Source: Chromera velia (taxonomy: Eukaryota; Sar; Chromeraceae). Taken from it: a stretch of DNA of 11,099 nt. The DNA is taken from the NCBI GenBank assembly GCA_018398765.1, contig JAHBMJ010003404.1, forward strand, positions 1-11,099, read 5' to 3'. How positions within the stretch are numbered: the first letter of the stretch is position 1; every line of letters begins with the position of its first letter. Below are positions 6,735-11,099 of this stretch, piece by piece. Below the pieces are notes generated by a model. It made no database searches, was not told the DNA's origin, and saw only the letters and a program-made list of their open reading frames with translations. Both the position numbers and the translations under genes were made by a program.

Positions 6735-7090
6735 TAAAAAGCAATTATGTATAAATACCCCCCCCCCCAACGTCATGTACACATCGCTATCAGTCCGTGT
6801 GAGACACCGTTATTCGTTGCGCTCTCCTCATCATTGGAGTCTGATGGCTGAGTGTGTCTACTCATCCTCCTCATCATTGTCCTCCTCTGTGCGGGTGCTG
6901 TCATCTTCGTCGTCTTCACAAGCACCTCCTCACCACTGGCAGCTGCTGGGGCACTGTGAGGAGTGCGCCGGTATAGTATTATTTTCAGTTGGTGCAGCCA
7001 CAGCGGTCAGCTCCCAAAGCACATTGTGGGCATTCAGACTTTCAGACAAAATTGTTTCTATATACTACCCTTTTAAACTTATAATTAAAT
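6735..7090. other. Low-confidence region with acidic/serine codon tract
   Basis: A C10 run is at about 6761-6770. A plus-strand frame (6775-7110) is serine-rich because of TCC/TCA/TCT triplets at 6861-6925. The same triplets read on the minus strand give a 23-codon acidic stretch, CEDDEDDSTRTEEDNDEEDE, ending in TAG at 6858. This could be an acidic C-terminal tail of a minus-strand exon, but no good acceptor was found. AT-rich DNA follows. Confidence 0.3.
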
Positions 7091-7096
7091 TTTATT
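7091..7096 (-). promoter_or_regulatory. Poly(A) signal AATAAA
   Basis: AATAAA on the minus strand, 61 bases after the TAA of the LRR gene at 7157, in AT-rich DNA. Position and context fit a polyadenylation signal. Confidence 0.5.
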
Positions 7097-7156
7097 CTAG
7101 ATTTAATTAAATTTATATTAAGTACTTTTAAAAAAGTTTTTTCACTATGTTTGTTT

Positions 7157-7243
7157 TTAGTGCAGGGCATACTCAGGCCTGTTCCCGTCATCAAGCCCCA
7201 TCACCTTCATCTTCGGGTTTGCCTTCTTAGCGGCGTCGTTGAC
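7157..7243 (-). CDS. Terminal exon of a leucine-rich-repeat protein
   Basis: A long minus-strand pyrimidine tract (CCTCTCCTCTCTATCTCTTC within it) ends at CATTGCAG and opens an 87-base phase-0 exon: VNDAAKKANPKMKVMGLDDG, then NRPEYALH and TAA. KMKVMGLDDGN fits the LxxLxLxxN core of ribonuclease-inhibitor-type LRRs. Joined in phase to exon 8004-8102, it places this core 29 residues after the previous one, the normal 28-29 residue period of that class. An AATAAA follows at 7096-7091. Such LRRs form curved protein-binding scaffolds; the partner cannot be told. Confidence 0.65.
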   Translation of the reverse strand, partial: VNDAAKKANPKMKVMGLDDGNRPEYALH

Positions 7244-7655
7244 CTGCAATGACGTTTGAAAGGGGAAAGAACTGGATAAACAGAGCAAAGAAGAGATAGA
7301 GAGGAGAGGGATGAGAGGATATCAGAGGGTACCATTATATAAAGACTCTTTAAAGAAGATACTTGACCGTCTTGACGGCGGCGACCAGGGGATAGCAAGG
7401 ATCAGACAAGCATCTTGAGCACTTTCTCCCTCAACTGCATCAACAAAACGGGTCGAAATCACCTAGCCAATTAATGAGAATACCTATGTACATACATGCA
7501 TCTGTTCTGCAAGAGTCTAGGCAAGATTACATAGTCAAGCATACTTTAGCCATCGCGGGCAATATGAGATTGAGCTGCAAAAATGCATAGGCGTGCTATT
7601 CATTAAACTTGCCCTCATATCGGTACATTCTCTCTCTCTCTCCATCTCTCTGTAG

Positions 7656-7686
<31 letters not shown>

Positions 7687-8003
7687 TCACGCACATATAC
7701 GCACACACACCGCTGGAAGATTGATTTAGGGAAGACGTACTTGTGTATATGCATATGATAAATTCTGTTTCTGGGGAGAATTAGAGATGGGCACATCCCC
7801 CATACATTTGCCGAGATATCACCGGTAGCAAGAATGTGGGAATATCAACGACATTAAATCAAATATGCATGTGCGAATATAGACAGATAGACAAACAGAC
7901 TTTTTGAATTGACTGTGACATCTGTGCACGACAGAGTACATGAGTCAACATACAAACAGATCACAGACAGCCAATGAACATTCCATAACTGCTTGGCTCC
8001 TAC
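7244..8003 (-). other. 760-base GT-AG intron of the LRR gene
   Basis: Inferred intron between LRR exons. Donor AAG|GTAGGA at 8004/8003, acceptor TTGCAG at 7246-7244. It contains a (TC)n-(CA)n microsatellite. A short minus-strand open stretch at about 7368-7404 (SDPCYPLVAAVKT) is protein-like, but it has only a poor donor (GTCAAG) and skipping it gives the better LRR spacing. Confidence 0.5.
7629..7710. repeat. (TC)n-(AC)n microsatellite
   Basis: (TC)n with two interruptions at 7629-7670, then (AC)n and degenerate CACG/CATA units to 7710. Lies inside the inferred LRR intron. Confidence 0.95.
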
Positions 8004-8102
8004 CTTCTCTGCACCTGCTCCATGAATGCCGCAGCCCTCAAAGTCCAGCTCCTCCACTGCCCCCAGGCCCCCCCTCTCTAGAGCAGCTGTTAGTCGGAGG
8101 AA
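8004..8102 (-). CDS. LRR exon, ribonuclease-inhibitor type
   Basis: The minus strand reads FLRLTAALERGGLGAVEELD then FEGCGIHGAGAEK, ending at AAG|GTAGGA. LTAALERGGLGAVEELDFEGCGI is a clear LRR of the ALExGxxxALEELDLxxNxI kind; Cys replaces the usual Asn, as is common. The start is uncertain: AAAG at 8103 gives a phase-0 exon of 99 bases, while the better acceptor TCCTCCGACTAACAG at 8087 gives an 83-base exon starting with a split codon. The donor is phase 0 and matches exon 7157-7243. No in-frame stops. Confidence 0.65.
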
Positions 8103-8205
8103 CTTTGATGAGTATGCCTCTTGGCGTCTTTTAGGGTGTACTCGCTGACGGTCGCTGCGTCTTACAACTACCTGGGCTAGACTAAGGGACAGAGGGAGTC
8201 CAAAC

Positions 8206-8321
8206 GGTAGGCAGTCTGAGAGGCGGTGAGCAGATCTGCGTGTTGTCTCGCAGGATGAGTTTCTTGAAATTGGGGGAGCGCCCAGCCTGTATGGCGCCAA
8301 AGAGCTGATCCAATACACAGG
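8206..8321 (-). CDS. LRR exon upstream of 8004-8102
   Basis: The minus strand reads CVLDQLFGAIQAG then RSPNFKKLILRDNTQI, a second LRR unit (SPNFKKLILRDN matches xxNLKKLxLxxN). The acceptor GTGTGTGCATAG precedes two bases of a split codon. The frame is open to a TAG at 8182-8184; the only GT donors before it are weak (ACC|GTTTGG at 8206). Joining to 8102 keeps frame but gives about 36 residues between LRR cores rather than 28-29, so the 3' boundary, or a missed small exon, is unresolved. Split-codon phase matches the donor T|GTAGGG of exon 9179-9417. Confidence 0.55.
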
Positions 8322-8413
8322 CTATGCACACACCTCATTTTTGACTTTGGAAATAGAATAGGGGGCTGACAAAAATGACGATGTCGGAATGCGGAAACAG
8401 ATTAGCTAGCAGT

Positions 8414-8945
<532 letters not shown>

Positions 8946-8982
8946 ACACGTGCTTCTCTGCAGCCTGTAGTTAACACTTTTT

Positions 8983-9006
8983 GATCAAAGTTTAAATCAA
9001 AGTTTA
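8983..9006. repeat. 12-bp tandem repeat, two copies
   Basis: GATCAAAGTTTA followed by AATCAAAGTTTA. Short; no function inferred. Confidence 0.7.
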
Positions 9007-9062
9007 ATTCGATTCAATATTCAAGTACCGTTGAAGTACGTAGACGGTCTGAAAGCCACACT

Positions 9063-9082
9063 GTCCAGACCTAGGTGTGGAC
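9063..9082. repeat. 20-bp near-perfect palindrome around CCTAGG
   Basis: GTCCAGACCTAGGTGTGGAC is palindromic except for one mismatched pair. A related CACCTAGGCC lies 30 bases on. The segment 8946-9170 otherwise shows A-rich runs (9120-9165) and no gene. Confidence 0.65.
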
Positions 9083-9178
9083 AACAGAATTGCTATGTGT
9101 CACCTAGGCCGTGCACTGGACAAAAAAAGAAACAAAAAAAAAATCAAAAAAACATTTTTTTTATTTATCAACCCCTAC

Positions 9179-9417
9179 ATGAACTATAGACAAACAACTG
9201 TTGTTCAGGTGTTAATTGTTGGACTGTTGCAGGGAGTCTAGCAGGGAGTGTTGTATGAGAAATAATAACTCCAGAAATCTCTTCAAAGAACTCCTGCTTT
9301 AAACACCTCATCAAAACTCTTTCTTTAAACTCGGTTCCCAAAACTTTTTTGAAGCATTTGCTTGCGCTTTTGCTCATATAACTCTAGAAATAGCTGTTCT
9401 TTATTATTTTCTTTATA
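9179..9417 (-). CDS. Candidate exon with internal frame break at an A6 run
   Basis: A superb minus-strand acceptor (T-rich tract ending TTTATCTATTTATCCAG) opens a phase-0 frame: YKENNKEQLFLELYEQKRKQ then MLQK. After the A6 run at 9350-9345 that frame ends quickly (SFGNRV, stop at 9325). A frame shifted by one base is protein-like from the same point: VLGTEFKERVLMRCLKQEFF, then LPATVQQLTPEQQLFVYSS, ending T|GTAGGG at 9179. Removing one A would make a single open exon. Its end phase matches LRR exon 8321. Explanations: assembly homopolymer error, a real inactivating indel, or an exon truly ending at 9325. ATG-initiated reading in the shifted frame from 9377 is blocked upstream by TAG. Confidence 0.5.
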
Positions 9418-9493
9418 CTGGATAAATAGATAAAAAAATAAAAAAAACTATGTTTCAGGTCTCCCCGCGGTCCACTGCCGGACATCGGCTTAC

Positions 9494-9580
9494 ACCGTTT
9501 TGGGGTTTACTCAACCTAGAAACGGGAGTTTCAGACCAAACCCGCCGGCCCGCCAGGGATAACCTGACCGTTATCAAATC
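9494..9580 (-). CDS. Candidate internal exon, 29 codons
   Basis: Bounded on the minus strand by the acceptor ATGCTATTCTTATGCTTCAG and donor GGT|GTAAGC, phase 0 at both ends. The peptide reads DLITVRLSLAGRRVWSETPV then SRLSKPQNG. Neighbours on both sides are phase 0 (9846 donor and 9417 acceptor), so the three exons join without conflict. The intron toward the 5' side is 265 bases, toward the 3' side 76 bases. No known domain. Confidence 0.5.
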
Positions 9581-9845
9581 CTGAAGCATAAGAATAGCAT
9601 GAGCTGAACGGCTCACTCTGTAGGACGTTCATCGATCGATAGCTGGGGATAGCATGCATTTTCAAGAATGATTGCTACTCTTTCGTTCCTAGCCTCCTCG
9701 CTCCTTCCCTCCTTGCTCTTCCGATCTGATCCAACTATCATCCAAGATCGCTGTGTAATGGTAACTCTCTGCTTTATACTCGTTCCTTCCTTTGAAAGAT
9801 TTCTTGTGGCGGTCCGCAAGCTCGTCCAGGGCCCTCCGGGCTTAC

Positions 9846-10055
9846 TCTGCTGAGGTGGCTTATCCTTTCAGAGGACCTCTCTCTACATTTTTTGAACATT
9901 TTTCTTCTGTTCTCTATCCTGCGAAGGAATGAATCAACCTTCCTGTCCGATTCATTCAGCAAAAAGTGGAAGAGGGTTAACTTAGAGCTGTTAAATGCTG
10001 CCAGTGCCGAATAAATGCCGTCATATTGTTGTGGCGACTTCTCATGAACCATCAT
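9846..10055 (-). CDS. Candidate first exon, basic helical protein
   Basis: Minus-strand frame of 70 codons from ATG ATG at 10055 to AGA|GTAAGC at 9846. The peptide starts MMVHEKSPQQYDGIYSALAA, continues FNSSKLTLFHFLLNESDRK and then a strongly basic helix (FLRRIENRRKMFKKCRERSS). An initiator Met here is plausible since no good acceptor is seen just upstream, though the frame could also be an internal exon. The first 27 codons lie in one arm of an inverted duplication whose other arm (10125-10216) is upstream. The open frame continues past the donor to 9774, giving an alternative 93-codon reading. Phase matches exon 9494-9580. Confidence 0.5.
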
Positions 10056-10063
10056 GACTTAGA
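9976..10063 (+). repeat. Inverted duplication, arm 1
   Basis: Pairs with 10125-10216. It includes a perfect 20-bp match (10002-10021 with 10167-10186) and weaker matches GTTAAC(T/C)TAGA, GTGGCGA and AACCATCAT at equivalent places, with indels. Arm 1 contains the start of exon 9846-10055. Confidence 0.8.
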
Positions 10064-10300
10064 GACTAATATTGATGATGCTTTCACATCTAATATAGAT
10101 CTCAAAGTAGTATTCGTATAAATATCTAACTGATGATGGTTTATAAAAAAATTCAGAAGAATCGCCACGGCATTTATTCGGCACTGCATGGTGACATTTA
10201 AAGAGTCTAGGTTAACTTGCTGATCTTGCTGTCTTTCTTCGCTTGCGGTGACCTCTTTAGTCTTTCTTTTCTTCCTTTTGACCACCTTATAGTATGTCAC
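10064..10300 (-). other. Open minus-strand frame of uncertain status upstream of the gene start
   Basis: A minus-strand frame of 82 codons (10300-10052) begins with a highly basic stretch (KVVKRKKRKTKEVTASEERQ) and then becomes AT-rich and hydrophobic. The first 30 codons could be an exon of the same gene, with possible donors CAA|GTTAAC or AAT|GTCACC, but none is strong. It overlaps inverted-duplication arm 2. Confidence 0.25.
10125..10216 (-). repeat. Inverted duplication, arm 2
   Basis: Diverged, inverted copy of 9976-10063 separated by 61 bases. In the frame matching the gene it still encodes GIYSAL but then stops, so it looks like a degenerate copy. Confidence 0.8.
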
Positions 10301-10505
10301 AATGTGTGTGAAGGCCGTATATGAATGATGTAGAACTAGAAAGTTTTAGCTAAAGTTGTAGGCGATCCTGAGTTGGATCCTCTAGCTTATAAGTTATAAC
10401 TTCGAACATCAAGTAATGCTAATACCCGGAGTAGCTGCATGGAAGCTTATATTCAAACTATTCCTTCTATATAAAGCCTATTGCTATATGACTATATGAC
10501 TATGA
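10301..10505. other. AT-rich spacer, no gene seen
   Basis: AT-rich with short imperfect repeats and a TATGACTA microsatellite at 10484-10512. It lies just after the stop of the minus-strand gene ending at 10506, so it is probably its 3' UTR and intergenic space. Confidence 0.4.
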
Positions 10506-10512
10506 CTATGAC
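10484..10512. repeat. Short (CTATATGA/CTATGA) tandem repeat
   Basis: Two CTATATGA units followed by two CTATGA units. It overlaps the final stop codon (TAG) of exon 10506-10742. Confidence 0.8.
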
Positions 10513-10742
10513 GCGCCATCGTTCTTCATATCCAGAGCTAGCTGGATACTTCTAGCGTTAGACAAGGAAAAGTTGTTTCTTTCTTTTCCTTTCGGCACTG
10601 CCATGATGATCGGCAGCCATTTTTCTTGTAGCTCTTCTTCTGCCATGGGGGGAGTGGCCTTCTTCTCGATGCCCAATGGGAAGTTTGCACTCGCATAGAA
10701 AAAAAGGGGAGAGACTTTTTCCTCTTTGACCTTCCTTACTTT
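10506..10742 (-). CDS. Terminal exon of an unknown protein
   Basis: The minus-strand acceptor TTTGTGCTCAG opens a phase-0 frame of 78 codons ending in TAG. Segments in order: KVRKVKEEKVSPLFFYAS, ANFPLGIEKKATPPMAEEEL, QEKWLPIIMAVPKGKERNNF and SLSNARSIQLALDMKNDGAS. It begins basic and ends in an amphipathic helix. Composition is natural and no repeats are involved; a competing minus-strand ATG frame at 10558-10752 is Arg/His-rich and less convincing. The acceptor's pyrimidine tract is weak. Phase matches the partial exon at 11042. No domain recognised. Confidence 0.5.
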   Translation of the reverse strand, partial: KVRKVKEEKVSPLFFYASANFPLGIEKKATPPMAEEELQEKWLPIIMAVPKGKERNNFSLSNARSIQLALDMKNDGAS

Positions 10743-11041
10743 CTGAGCACAAACTGTTCCGTGCTACTAGGTCTATTGAAGACTCTATCCTAGACTCTAT
10801 ATCTAGGCTATAATCTAGCTAGAGAGATCTAGAGAGACTCCATTCTAATATTGAGAATAAACAGTCCAAAAATTTGAATAAAGGCATAAGATTCATGATA
10901 AGAGTACTATATAGTAAACCATATATACAAAATAACTTGAAACCTTCAAATTATGTTCTTCGTGTTCTTTTTGATCATCAAATGGTCCTAATATATTGCG
11001 TACAATATTGACTCAATTGCGAGAGTAGTCGCTGTCTATAC
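10743..11041 (-). other. Inferred 299-base intron with TCTAG-rich repeats
   Basis: Between phase-matched donor TTT|GTATAG (11042/11041) and the acceptor at 10743. Holds degenerate tandem ACTCTAT/ATCTAG units at about 10779-10842 and AT-rich DNA to 11020. No open frame of note. Confidence 0.35.
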
Positions 11042-11099
11042 AAATGAGACTGTGGCTCCACAATTCATGGCGGAGGGAGGGAGAACGACGGGGGACGTG
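11042..11099 (-). CDS. Partial exon at the window edge
   Basis: The minus strand, entering from outside, reads TSPVVLPPSAMNCGATVSF before the donor TTT|GTATAG, phase 0, matching exon 10506-10742. The plus strand instead has ATGGCGGAGGGAGG at 11067, a possible start of a plus-strand gene (MAEGGRTTGDV). Too short to decide; the minus reading is preferred for phase agreement and strand. Confidence 0.3.

Noticed and set aside
6775-7110. Plus-strand 111-codon frame
   Set aside because: Serine-rich triplet repeat followed by AT-rich codons overlapping the LRR gene's 3' UTR; no domain and no splice support.
7854-8318. Minus-strand 154-codon ATG frame as a single protein
   Set aside because: It passes through the LRR exon 8004-8102 in the right frame but reads the upstream LRR exon in the wrong frame and runs on into the intron. 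The spliced model is better.
9440-9660. Possible structural RNA gene in the GC-richer patch
   Set aside because: Includes a CCAGGGATAAC similar to a large-subunit rRNA fragment, but flanking bases do not match rRNA and the minus strand is an in-phase exon. No tRNA cloverleaf found here or elsewhere.
10590-10612. TTCGGCACTGCCATGATGA resembling inverted-duplication arm 2 (TTCGGCACTGCATGGTGA)
   Set aside because: About 18 bases only, inside a coding exon; not enough to claim a third copy.
10558-10752. Minus-strand ATG frame of 64 codons
   Set aside because: Shadow of the better minus-strand frame 10506-10742 in another register.

Overview
The window looks like nuclear DNA of a microsatellite-rich eukaryote. 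It has no long intact genes, no operons and no bacterial signals. It does hold long (CA)n, (GA)n, (GT)n, (GAGT)n, (CACT)n and (CCTT)n tracts, and many short open stretches bounded by a pyrimidine tract plus AG on one side and GTRAGN-like donors on the other. The lineage cannot be fixed from the sequence. A unicellular alga or alveolate would fit the leucine-rich-repeat style and the repeat load, but a microsatellite-rich animal cannot be excluded.

The main result is that almost everything protein-like lies on the minus strand, in exons that begin at splice acceptors rather than ATG, so ATG-to-stop reading frames mostly miss them. From high to low coordinate they are: (i) an exon pair at 11042-11099 and 10506-10742 ending in a stop; (ii) a candidate gene with exons 9846-10055, 9494-9580 and 9179-9417 that by phase could continue into leucine-rich-repeat (LRR) exons 8206-8321, 8004-8102 and 7157-7243, with a stop and an AATAAA 61 bases later; (iii) a three-exon gene end at 6651-6721, 6379-6473 and 5897-6018 whose exon phases all match; (iv) a coding block at 3194-2682; (v) a looser set of exons at 1424-1465, 1044-1202, 799-843, 519-647 and 361-409. 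Five transcription units in one direction are consistent with a unidirectional gene cluster. Only the LRR exons belong to a family I recognise; the rest are not identified.

Between them lie simple-sequence tracts (1-272, 3205-4220, 7629-7710, 8414-8945), a palindrome-rich segment (1953-2518) with a two-copy 114-bp tandem repeat, a two-copy 185-bp tandem duplication (4308-4677), AT-rich DNA without recognisable genes (4680-5560), a 97-bp duplication that copies a small exon with its acceptor (1423-1519 and 1789-1885), and an imperfect inverted duplication (9976-10063 and 10125-10216) spanning the start of one gene.

Limits: exon joins are inferred by eye from splice signals and phase; no transcripts or homology searches were available. 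Two joins (LRR exons 8206 to 8102, and 3073 to 3068) are unresolved, and exon 9179-9417 needs a one-base frame change at an A6 run.
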